Assembly (NCBI GenBank): GCA_020426125.1
Contig: JAGQQQ010000036.1
Span: forward strand, 1 to 14,619
Direction: 5' to 3'
From: Planctomycetaceae bacterium
GTDB lineage: Bacteria > Planctomycetota > Planctomycetia > Planctomycetales > Planctomycetaceae
DNA: 14,619 nucleotides
In this document: positions 7,344 to 13,491 of the stretch, one piece after another
Layout of the letters: every line of letters begins with the position of its first letter
Numbering within the stretch: the stretch's first letter is position 1
Translations under genes and position numbers: made by a program
The notes under the pieces: model-generated
What the model was told of the DNA's origin: nothing
What the model saw: the letters and a program-made list of their open reading frames with translations, nothing else
The model's database searches: none

Positions 7344-8546
7344 ATGTCTGATATTCTGCCGCTGAACCGCCCCGTTAGTGAGTCCACCCCGGTCCCGTTG
7401 ATCGATTTGGTTGAACAGTACCAGTCCATCAAAGGAGACGTCCAAGCCGCCGTCGATCGAGTTTTCGAGTCGCAAGGGTTTGTGTTGGGGGAAGAGGTTT
7501 CCAACTTTGAACACGCGGTCGCGGAGTATGTGGACGCTCGCGAAGCGATTGGCTGCGCATCGGGTACGGACGCTCTCATTTTGGCGATGATGGCTCTCGA
7601 CGTCGGCCCTGGGGATGAAGTCATTACAACCCCTTACAGCTTCTTTGCGACCGCCAGTTGTATTACCCGAGTGGGTGCGACGCCCGTTTTCGTGGACATC
7701 AAACCCGATTCCTACAACCTCAATCCAGAGGCTGTCGAAGCGGCGATCACCTCCCGGACAAAAGCGATTCTTCCCGTCCATTTGTATGGCCAATGCGCGG
7801 AGATGGATTCGCTCTGGCGAATCGCCGTGCGGCATGGTCTTCCGATCGTCGAAGATGCGGCGCAAGCGATCGGTGCGGCCTATCAGGGACGGCGAGCGGG
7901 TGTGCTCGGCCAACTCGGATGCTTCAGTTTCTTTCCCACCAAGAACTTGGGCGGAGCAGGGGATGGAGGCATGGTCACCACCGATGACAAAGACCTGGCT
8001 GCCCGTTTGCGACGTCTTCGTGTGCATGGCGACGCCGGGGGGTACAACCACCTGGAAGTGGGACTCAACAGCCGGTTGGACGCCTTGCAGGCGGCGGTGT
8101 TGTCGGTGAAACTTCAACATCTGGATGCTTGGGCGGATGCCCGCCGAGAAAACGCCGTTCGATACGCCAGCCTCGTGGAAGACCATGGTTTGGGCGGTCG
8201 ACTCGAACTTCCCGCGGAACTTCCCGAGCGCCACCACGTCTACAATCAATACATTGTTCGCGTACAAGATGGCCACCGCGACGAAGTGCTCCAAGGACTT
8301 CGCCAGCGGCAGGTCGGCTGCTCAATCTACTACCCCAAACCACTTCATCTCCAGCAGTGCTTTGCGTCTCTCGGCGGCAAGGCCGGCCAATTCCCGGAAT
8401 CGGAACGTGCGGCCAACGAAACGATTGCGCTGCCGATCTACGCGGAGTTGGGAGAGGAGCGGCAAGCCCGCGTGGTGAGTGCGATGGCCGAAGTCTTCGC
8501 CGCGATTGACGCGACACGCCGACAATCGATTCGCCGCGCTGCCTGA
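7344..8546 (+). CDS. DegT/DnrJ/EryC1/StrS-family PLP-dependent aminotransferase
   Basis: A 400-residue cytoplasmic fold-type I aminotransferase of the sugar-nucleotide family. Such enzymes move an amino group, usually from glutamate, to a keto-sugar-nucleotide for cell-surface glycans. Visible features include CASGTDAL (71-78), the cofactor-contacting EDAAQA (170-175, Asp171), the PLP-binding lysine K200 in FSFFPTKNLGG, and the family ending HHVYNQYIV...VGCSIYYPKPLH. VHLYGQ (145-150) is typical of the WbpE/perosamine-synthase-like side of the family, but the substrate cannot be fixed from sequence. ATG 7344 is chosen over the upstream in-frame TTG 7263: GGAG at 7332-7335 lies eight bases before it, and the upstream codons include a likely promoter. 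No other sugar-nucleotide genes are adjacent, so its pathway is not revealed by context. Confidence 0.92.
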   Translation: MSDILPLNRPVSESTPVPLIDLVEQYQSIKGDVQAAVDRVFESQGFVLGEEVSNFEHAVAEYVDAREAIGCASGTDALILAMMALDVGPGDEVITTPYSFFATASCITRVGATPVFVDIKPDSYNLNPEAVEAAITSRTKAILPVHLYGQCAEMDSLWRIAVRHGLPIVEDAAQAIGAAYQGRRAGVLGQLGCFSFFPTKNLGGAGDGGMVTTDDKDLAARLRRLRVHGDAGGYNHLEVGLNSRLDALQAAVLSVKLQHLDAWADARRENAVRYASLVEDHGLGGRLELPAELPERHHVYNQYIVRVQDGHRDEVLQGLRQRQVGCSIYYPKPLHLQQCFASLGGKAGQFPESERAANETIALPIYAELGEERQARVVSAMAEVFAAIDATRRQSIRRAA

Positions 8547-8566
8547 CGTCGGGGACGAATCGCTTC

Positions 8567-8590
8567 CGGCGTATTCCGCCGCGGGGTTTT
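8567..8590 (+). terminator. Weak candidate terminator after the aminotransferase gene
   Basis: CGGCG (8567-8571) pairs with CGCCG (8577-8581) around a five-base loop. TTTT follows at 8587-8590, five bases past the stem. The stem is short and the T-run detached, so the call is tentative. Confidence 0.25.
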
Positions 8591-8625
8591 GTCGGATCCC
8601 CCTCCTTTCCGGAAATGCCGTCACG

Positions 8626-8647
8626 ATCGGTACAACCGGTTGCCGAT
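8626..8647. promoter_or_regulatory. Nested palindrome upstream of the secreted-protein gene
   Basis: The perfect 10-bp palindrome CAACCGGTTG (8633-8642) is framed by ATCGG (8626-8630) and CCGAT (8643-8647), which are themselves inverse. It lies about 80 bases before the start codon at 8728. The symmetry would suit a dimeric regulator site. As RNA it could fold into an eight-pair stem with a TA bulge and CCGG loop. Nothing identifies a regulator. Confidence 0.3.
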
Positions 8648-8727
8648 ACTCTCAGGAGAACCTGCGGGGTATCGACGACCGGATCCCGTGTGCCAAATCG
8701 GGACTCCGTTTCATTGGGGGAACATTC

Positions 8728-9390
8728 ATGAAACGATCATTGGCGTGCCTGACCGCTTTGACTCTGTCAGCGGGAATCGCTCAGGCGGGGTGGCCATTTT
8801 TCTCCGAAGATGGGCTCCGTCGGGGAACGCCCGAATTTTACGAAGCCCGCGCCGCACTTCCGCCAGGGCAGCGGCAGGAATACAAGTACGGGAAGATGTG
8901 GCCTCTGAGCCCGCGCCCCACAGGCCCGAAACAACCGTTCATCCATAAGTATCACACGGCTCATTACTGGCCATACCCGTATGTGTGTGAGGACCGAGCC
9001 AGTGTTCTCGCCATGTGCGAAATGCAGACCTACAACGGCTGGATGGCCGCCACAACTCTGTACGACTTCCACTTCGATCCGGCGACACACGAGTTGAACC
9101 ACGCTGGCAAAGCCCATCTCCGCTGGATTTTGACAGCGACGCCGGAACAATTTCGAGAAGCTCACGTGGCCCTTCCAGGATCGCCTGAGGTCAACGCCGC
9201 CCGGTTGGCGGCTGTTGAGTCGGAGGTTGCACAACTGATTGGAGTGGACCAGGGAATTCCGGTTCTTCCCATCGTTGCGGATCCCGTCGGACGGCCCGCC
9301 GCGGAAGTACAAAAGATCTTCTCGGATGCTCTGAACAATCAGATGCCTCCATCAATCACCTATACGCCCGCAGGAACATCCGGCGGATGA
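8728..9390 (+). CDS. Exported planctomycete-type protein of unknown function
   Basis: A 220-residue protein with a classic Sec signal peptide: MKR start, hydrophobic LACLTALTLSAGIA, and a probable cut after AQA at residue 20. The mature part is rich in Tyr, Trp and His, with YHTAHYWPYPYVCEDR (75-90) and two cysteines (C87, C97) that could pair after export. TTLYDFHFDPATHELNHAGKAHLRWIL (109-135) is the other recognisable block, followed by an Ala/Val-rich helical C-terminus. I recall this pattern as a planctomycete conserved hypothetical family; no function is known to me. ATG 8728 is chosen over an open frame reaching further back because it begins the signal peptide and has a GGGGG Shine-Dalgarno (8716-8720) seven bases upstream. 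Confidence 0.87.
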   Translation: MKRSLACLTALTLSAGIAQAGWPFFSEDGLRRGTPEFYEARAALPPGQRQEYKYGKMWPLSPRPTGPKQPFIHKYHTAHYWPYPYVCEDRASVLAMCEMQTYNGWMAATTLYDFHFDPATHELNHAGKAHLRWILTATPEQFREAHVALPGSPEVNAARLAAVESEVAQLIGVDQGIPVLPIVADPVGRPAAEVQKIFSDALNNQMPPSITYTPAGTSGG

Positions 9391-9391
9391 G

Positions 9392-9415
9392 ATCCGTTCG
9401 ACGGATATCGTCGAA
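9392..9415 (+). other. Two overlapping, mutually exclusive hairpins after the stop codon
   Basis: ATCCGT (9392-9397) pairs with ACGGAT (9401-9406). TTCGACG (9397-9403) pairs with CGTCGAA (9409-9415) around GATAT. The two stems share bases, so only one can form at a time. They begin two bases after the stop of the exported protein. They may only help end or protect the transcript. Confidence 0.35.
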
Positions 9416-9435
9416 TGGTCCGCGAAAACACCTCA

Positions 9436-9468
9436 AAGCCGGTTGCGGGATTTGCTCGCAACCGGCTT
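9436..9468 (+). terminator. Strong 12-bp stem-loop, terminator-like
   Basis: AAGCCGGTTGCG (9436-9447) pairs perfectly with CGCAACCGGCTT (9457-9468) around a nine-base loop. No T-run follows, so classical Rho-independent termination is incomplete, but the stem is by far the strongest in this gap. It separates the exported-protein gene from the ATPase gene. It also shows that the reading frame open from 9415 is not coding there. Confidence 0.6.
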
Positions 9469-9666
9469 ACTCGCATTCTCCGCTTGAGACTCGACAAGAT
9501 CGGCTCATGGCGTCATGGGAATGTTGAACGCCTCCGGTACGCCTTCCGATTTGGATATCAATCTGGGTCGAGTCGAACAGCCCTCCCGATTCTCCGGGCG
9601 ATTGTCATTCCCTTCCTGGGGATCTGGAACAGCCAAGAAGAACCGTGTCGAACAGCGGGAGCCGCC
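9469..9666 (+). other. Leader region of the ATPase gene
   Basis: About 200 bases between the stem-loop and the ATPase start. The frame is open but has no protein-like pattern, and the start codon with its ribosome-binding site lies at the end. A 10-bp direct repeat GTCGAACAGC occurs at 9572-9581 and 9647-9656, too short to interpret. No convincing promoter was found. Confidence 0.4.
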
Positions 9667-11181
9667 ATGTCCTTTGGAACAGATGAAAACCAATCCGTAT
9701 CGGGAAGTGATTCTCCTGCCCACGATGTTCCGTTAGGAGACACCGTGGAGGTTTCCGATGAACTGTACGAAAAAATCCTGAGGCAGGTTCAGGATCTTCA
9801 TGAATCCGTATCCGCAGAGTTGAAGGGAGAGTCACTTGTCGAGGGATCGCGATCCGATTCGGGGAACGATCCCATCGCTCCGGCGAGTCTCGAAGAGTCG
9901 GGGTTGAGCTTGGGGCTGATTGCAGACTTGGCCGTCAAACTTCTCTATTTGAACGGCACATTGACCGGATTCGAGATTGCCCGGCATCTGAAGCTACCGT
10001 TTAGTGTGCTGCAACCATCGCTCGATTTTCTCAAATCAGAGCGGTGTCTTGATGTGCCTTCCGGTGAGATGGTGGGCCCCCTCAGCTATCGATACCACCT
10101 CACGGAATATGGCCGCACCAGGGCCCGCGAGGCCTTTGACGACTGCCGGTATGTTGGTCCGGCCCCCGTTTCGCTGAGTTCGTATGAAGCCATTTGCCGC
10201 CGTCAGGCTCCGCGAGGACTGCAACTTAGCGAATCCGCTCTCACGGATTCACTGAAAGGGCTCGTTGTCGACCGCAGTTTGCTCCAACGGCTTGGCCCGG
10301 CTCTCTGCGGCGGACAGGCAATTTACCTTTATGGTCCTCCCGGGTCGGGGAAAACTGTCCTGGCTCGCGCGCTCGGACGGATGTTCCATGAAGCGGGGGG
10401 GGAGATCTCTCTTCCATATGCCGTGGCGGTGGACCACCAGATTATCGCCCTGTTTGATCCTTCGATTCATCGTCCGGCGGCCATCGAGCAGCCTCAGGAC
10501 CACGCGCATGATCACGAACTTTCCACTTCGAGTCTGATCCGCTCCGATGATGAACGGGATCTTCGCTGGCGCAAGGTCCGTCGGCCCGTCGTCATCGTCG
10601 GGGGAGAACTCACACTGGAAATGCTGGAACTCAAGTTTCACGAGTCCAGCGGCTATTATTCGGCCCCATTGCACATGAAGGCCAATGGAGGGATCTTTCT
10701 CATCGACGACTTTGGTCGCCAACTCGTCGCTCCCCAGCGTCTGCTCAACCGGTGGATTCTGCCTCTTGAGGAACGGACCGACTACCTTACGCTGGCCACG
10801 GGCAAAAAATTTGCGATTCCGTTTGAACAACTCACTCTCTTCTCCAGCAATCTGTCCCCACATCAGTTGTCGGATGATGCCTTTCTCCGGAGAATCCGCC
10901 ACAAGATTGGGATTACACCTCCGACAGAAAAACAGTATCGGGAGATTTTCAAGGCGGAATGTGAAAGGCGGGCCATGAAATACGATGACTGGCTCGTCAC
11001 GCGGCTCCTTTCTCAGTGCTATAATCCGCAAATCTCCCCCAAACGGAGCGATCCTCGCGATTTGCTTGAAGTCCTGGACTCCATCTGCCGATTTCGTGGA
11101 GTGAAGCCCCATCTCAGCGAGAAGATTCTCTTCGAAGCCTACGGTGAGTGCCTCGGAACCCCGCCCGGTGCGGAGGAATGA
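9667..11181 (+). CDS. AAA+ ATPase with N-terminal winged-helix-like region
   Basis: A 504-residue cytoplasmic protein. Residues 1-80 are acidic and poorly ordered. Residues about 85-160 look like a winged helix (LNGTLTGFEIARHLKL, FLKSERCLDV, YRYHLTEYGRTRA). The AAA+ core follows: Walker A GPPGSGKT (223-230), Walker B FLIDDFG (344-350), sensor-1 Asn395 in FSSNL, and an arginine-finger candidate in AFLRRIRHK (R408/R409). SDPRDLLEVL (461-470) resembles the sensor-2 helix. The Walker A to B gap is about 115 residues, longer than usual. It resembles the MoxR-like 'ATPase with chaperone activity' group, whose clients are mostly unknown. ATG 9667 is chosen for its GGGAG (9657-9661) five bases upstream; the longer open frame includes a terminator-like hairpin. 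It is paired with the TPR lipoprotein gene. Confidence 0.88.
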   Translation: MSFGTDENQSVSGSDSPAHDVPLGDTVEVSDELYEKILRQVQDLHESVSAELKGESLVEGSRSDSGNDPIAPASLEESGLSLGLIADLAVKLLYLNGTLTGFEIARHLKLPFSVLQPSLDFLKSERCLDVPSGEMVGPLSYRYHLTEYGRTRAREAFDDCRYVGPAPVSLSSYEAICRRQAPRGLQLSESALTDSLKGLVVDRSLLQRLGPALCGGQAIYLYGPPGSGKTVLARALGRMFHEAGGEISLPYAVAVDHQIIALFDPSIHRPAAIEQPQDHAHDHELSTSSLIRSDDERDLRWRKVRRPVVIVGGELTLEMLELKFHESSGYYSAPLHMKANGGIFLIDDFGRQLVAPQRLLNRWILPLEERTDYLTLATGKKFAIPFEQLTLFSSNLSPHQLSDDAFLRRIRHKIGITPPTEKQYREIFKAECERRAMKYDDWLVTRLLSQCYNPQISPKRSDPRDLLEVLDSICRFRGVKPHLSEKILFEAYGECLGTPPGAEE

Positions 11182-11197
11182 CGGAAGGAGCCGCACC

Positions 11198-12127
11198 ATG
11201 ATTCGGGCAACCAAACGGACACTGGCCGTACTTCTCACCACGGGACTTGTTGTTTCGTCTCCCGGTTGCATCTCGGTCAAAACCGATGGCTTTGCCCTGG
11301 ACTCGATTGGCAAATCCAAGCTCTCGAAAGTCCAAATGCGGGAAGAGGTTCCCGAGACCCCTCCTGACCCGGAACATCCCGAACGCCTTCAATTGGCCTA
11401 TGCCCGTTGGATGGAAGTCTCTGGGCAACCTGATGAAGCGCGGAAGAATTATGAATCCGTCCTCCAGGTGGAGCCGGAGAACGTCAACGCGATTCTGGGA
11501 ATGGCACGTCTGAACCAGCAGACGGGACAGGCCGCAGAAGCGGAAAAGGGCTTTCAAAAGGCATTAGAGCTGAGTCCTCAACATCCGGAAGCCCACTTCG
11601 GACTTGGGCGGTTGTACGGGTCACAGAATCGGTGGAGCGACGCGATCGGTCCATTGGAAAAGGCCCTCGCCTTGAATCCCAATGATTCGGACTACCGCTA
11701 CCAATATGGCCTCGCCCTCGCACAAACGGGACGAACTTCCGAGGCACTTCCCCATTTCATCCGCACGATTGGCGACGCTGAGGCGCATTACAACGTCGCA
11801 TTAATTCTCAAAGATCAGGGACGTCTCCCGGAAGCGGAACGGCACCTTCAAATTGCTCTGCAAAAGAAGCCGGAATTCGCCGCCGCCCATCATTGGCTGG
11901 CACAAATGCAACACGACCGTCGCGGCGATTCCGTCGAAGCGGCTGGCCATCAGGTCCGACCCCTCGCTTCTCCGTCGACAGTTGTCCAAACGTCCCACGA
12001 GTCGTTTGATCGGCCTTTGCCCGAGAAAGAGTCGATGGCTCACCTGAACTTTCCGGCCCCATTGACACCCGGGCAGCGGGAGCAGCGGGCCAATCAACGG
12101 CCAGCTCCCGCGGAATCGTTTCGGTAG
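11198..12127 (+). CDS. TPR-repeat lipoprotein (TadD-like)
   Basis: A 309-residue protein starting 16 nt after the ATPase stop, with a strong GGAAGGAG (11183-11190) seven bases before ATG 11198. The N-terminus is a signal peptide (RATKR, then a hydrophobic LAVLLTTGLVV) ending at C24 in SSPGC. That is an imperfect lipobox, so lipid anchoring is likely but not certain. About five tetratricopeptide repeats span residues 63-96, 97-130, 131-163, 164-193 and 194-227, with typical A...Y/F...AL...P spacing. The last 80 residues are Pro/Gln-rich and probably disordered. TPR proteins act as binding scaffolds; TadD of type IVc pilus systems has this layout, but no other tad genes are visible here. Function with the ATPase is inferred from co-transcription only. 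Confidence 0.87.
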   Translation: MIRATKRTLAVLLTTGLVVSSPGCISVKTDGFALDSIGKSKLSKVQMREEVPETPPDPEHPERLQLAYARWMEVSGQPDEARKNYESVLQVEPENVNAILGMARLNQQTGQAAEAEKGFQKALELSPQHPEAHFGLGRLYGSQNRWSDAIGPLEKALALNPNDSDYRYQYGLALAQTGRTSEALPHFIRTIGDAEAHYNVALILKDQGRLPEAERHLQIALQKKPEFAAAHHWLAQMQHDRRGDSVEAAGHQVRPLASPSTVVQTSHESFDRPLPEKESMAHLNFPAPLTPGQREQRANQRPAPAESFR

Positions 12128-12160
12128 ACGCGAACGTTGATGTCGATCTCGACGCCAGGG

Positions 12161-12189
12161 TTGGACCAATTCCCTCTTCACACAATAAT
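12161..12189 (+). promoter_or_regulatory. Candidate sigma70-type promoter for hemH
   Basis: TTGGAC (12161-12166), then 17 bases, then AATAAT (12184-12189), which matches five of six -10 positions. The -35 box matches only TTG. The start codon is 62 bases downstream. It lies in a 124-bp gap that otherwise holds only the ribosome-binding site. Confidence 0.35.
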
Positions 12190-12251
12190 CTCTCTTTGAC
12201 GTTGGCCAGAAGAACTTGGCCCCCTGAGATTCGAGCGAAGAAGGTGGGAAT

Positions 12252-13313
12252 GTGAGTGAATCGAAATACGATGCGATCTTATTCGTCTCATTCGGCGGCC
12301 CGGAAGGGCGAGACGATGTGGTCCCGTTTCTGGAAAACGTGTTGCGAGGGCGAAATGTCCCCCGGGAACGGATGCTCGAAGTCGCTGAACACTATTACCA
12401 CTTCGATGGGATCAGCCCGATCAATCAACAGACTCGCGAACTGATTGACGCGGTCTCGTCGAGCTTGCGGGAACGTGGTGTGGACGTTCCCGTGTATTGG
12501 GGAAATCGCAATTGGCATCCGATGCTTCCCGACACGTTGGCCCGGATGCAAGCCGACGGGGTCCGGAAAGCCATCGCGTTTGTGACCGCCGCCTACAGTT
12601 CCTATTCGAGTTGTCGACAGTATCGCGAGAATGTCTACGCTGCCTGCGAGTCCATCGGTGAGGAAACGTCGATGGTCGACAAGATCCGAGTCTTCTTCAA
12701 CCATCCCGATTTCATTGGGGCCAACTCCGATCGTGTGAAATTCGCCATCGAACAGTTGCCCGCCGCGAATCGCGATCACTTTCGCCTCGCCTTCACCGCT
12801 CACAGCATCCCCTTGTCGATGTCGGCCTGTTGCAATTACGTTCAACAACTCACGGAAACCTCTCGGCTGATCGCGAAAGAACTGGGCCTTTCGGATGATC
12901 GCTGGTCTCTTGTCTATCAAAGTCGGAGCGGGCGCCCCCAGGACCCTTGGCTGGAACCGGATATTGTCGATCATCTCCGCATGATTCGCGAACAAGGCAC
13001 GGACGCGGCGATCGTCGTTCCGATTGGATTTCTCTCCGATCACATGGAAGTTTTGTATGATCTGGACGAGGAAGCCCAAATTGCCTGTGAGGAAATCGGC
13101 CTCACGATGGTCCGCGCGGGGACCGTTGGAACCCATCCCCGGTTTGTGGAAATGGTTTGCAAACTGATCGAGGAGCGGCTCTACGATGACCGCGAAAAAG
13201 AGGCGGTCGGCCACTTTGGCCCCAACTGGGATGTCTGTCCCGTGACCTGTTGCCCCGCTCCGCCCGCTCGACCACAACATGCAGGCCATCCGGCCGGTGG
13301 GGGACGGCCGTAA
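12252..13313 (+). CDS. hemH: Ferrochelatase
   Basis: A 353-residue enzyme that inserts ferrous iron into a porphyrin at the end of haem synthesis. Signature parts in order: an N-terminal DAILFVSFGGPEG (7-19), HYYHFDGISPINQQ (47-60), YWGNRNWHP (82-90), AYSSYSSCRQYREN (114-127), the active-site His184 in FTAHSIP, YQSRSGRPQDPWLEPD (222-237), and the metal-site Glu266 in GFLSDHMEVLYDLD. The tail has C329, C333 and C334 (VCPVTCCP), with C193 and C194 mid-protein. Clustered cysteines like these bind a [2Fe-2S] centre in some bacterial ferrochelatases, but the spacing here is not the classic one. The GTG start at 12252 is forced because the overlapping ATG at 12250 runs straight into TGA; AAGG at 12241-12244 is seven bases upstream. 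It is read separately from the TPR gene, 124 nt away. Confidence 0.96.
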   Translation: MSESKYDAILFVSFGGPEGRDDVVPFLENVLRGRNVPRERMLEVAEHYYHFDGISPINQQTRELIDAVSSSLRERGVDVPVYWGNRNWHPMLPDTLARMQADGVRKAIAFVTAAYSSYSSCRQYRENVYAACESIGEETSMVDKIRVFFNHPDFIGANSDRVKFAIEQLPAANRDHFRLAFTAHSIPLSMSACCNYVQQLTETSRLIAKELGLSDDRWSLVYQSRSGRPQDPWLEPDIVDHLRMIREQGTDAAIVVPIGFLSDHMEVLYDLDEEAQIACEEIGLTMVRAGTVGTHPRFVEMVCKLIEERLYDDREKEAVGHFGPNWDVCPVTCCPAPPARPQHAGHPAGGGRP

Positions 13314-13491
13314 TCCGGAAGATCTGACACCGGCGGGAAATCTGACTCCCGGAACGCTGGGTGGCGGTCGTTTTGATGTGGACTCGTCGGTCACAGCCCA
13401 GAAGTGGGCATGGCTAATCCCTGTTCGCGATCAAAGGCGTTTTCCTGTTGGCATTCCCATATTGTCTGTTCCCGCGAAGCCCGCCTCATTG
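13314..13491 (+). other. Intergenic region between hemH and the ketosynthase gene
   Basis: A 178-bp gap with no recognisable gene. The ketosynthase frame stays open back to 13246, with an in-frame ATG at 13279 inside hemH, but the translation has no family features. A small stem, CGGGA (13334-13338) with TCCCG (13347-13351), lacks a T-run. Confidence 0.5.

Noticed and set aside
7302..8294. Minus-strand open frame (330 codons) opposite the aminotransferase
   Set aside because: The plus strand encodes a clear PLP enzyme with its catalytic lysine; the antisense translation is featureless.
8479..8727. N-terminal extension of the exported protein from 8479
   Set aside because: It overlaps the aminotransferase gene and would bury the signal peptide; ATG 8728 has a well-placed GGGGG.
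9415..9666. N-terminal extension of the ATPase from ATG 9415
   Set aside because: It would translate a terminator-like 12-bp stem-loop and an Arg-rich non-protein-like stretch; ATG 9667 has a good ribosome-binding site.
10249..11319. Minus-strand open frame (356 codons) opposite the ATPase
   Set aside because: It overlaps the AAA+ core completely and its translation shows no family features.
12199..12223. Repeated TTGGCC around a short stem upstream of hemH
   Set aside because: The GGCCA/TGGCC stem is short, lacks a T-run, and lies between promoter candidate and start without clear meaning.
13334..13351. Small stem CGGGA/TCCCG after hemH as a terminator
   Set aside because: Only five pairs and no T-run; expected often by chance at this GC content.
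12288..13394. Long minus-strand open frame (368 codons) opposite hemH
   Set aside because: It mirrors the codon pattern of a firmly identified gene, has no recognisable domain, and is typical of antisense frames in GC-rich coding DNA.
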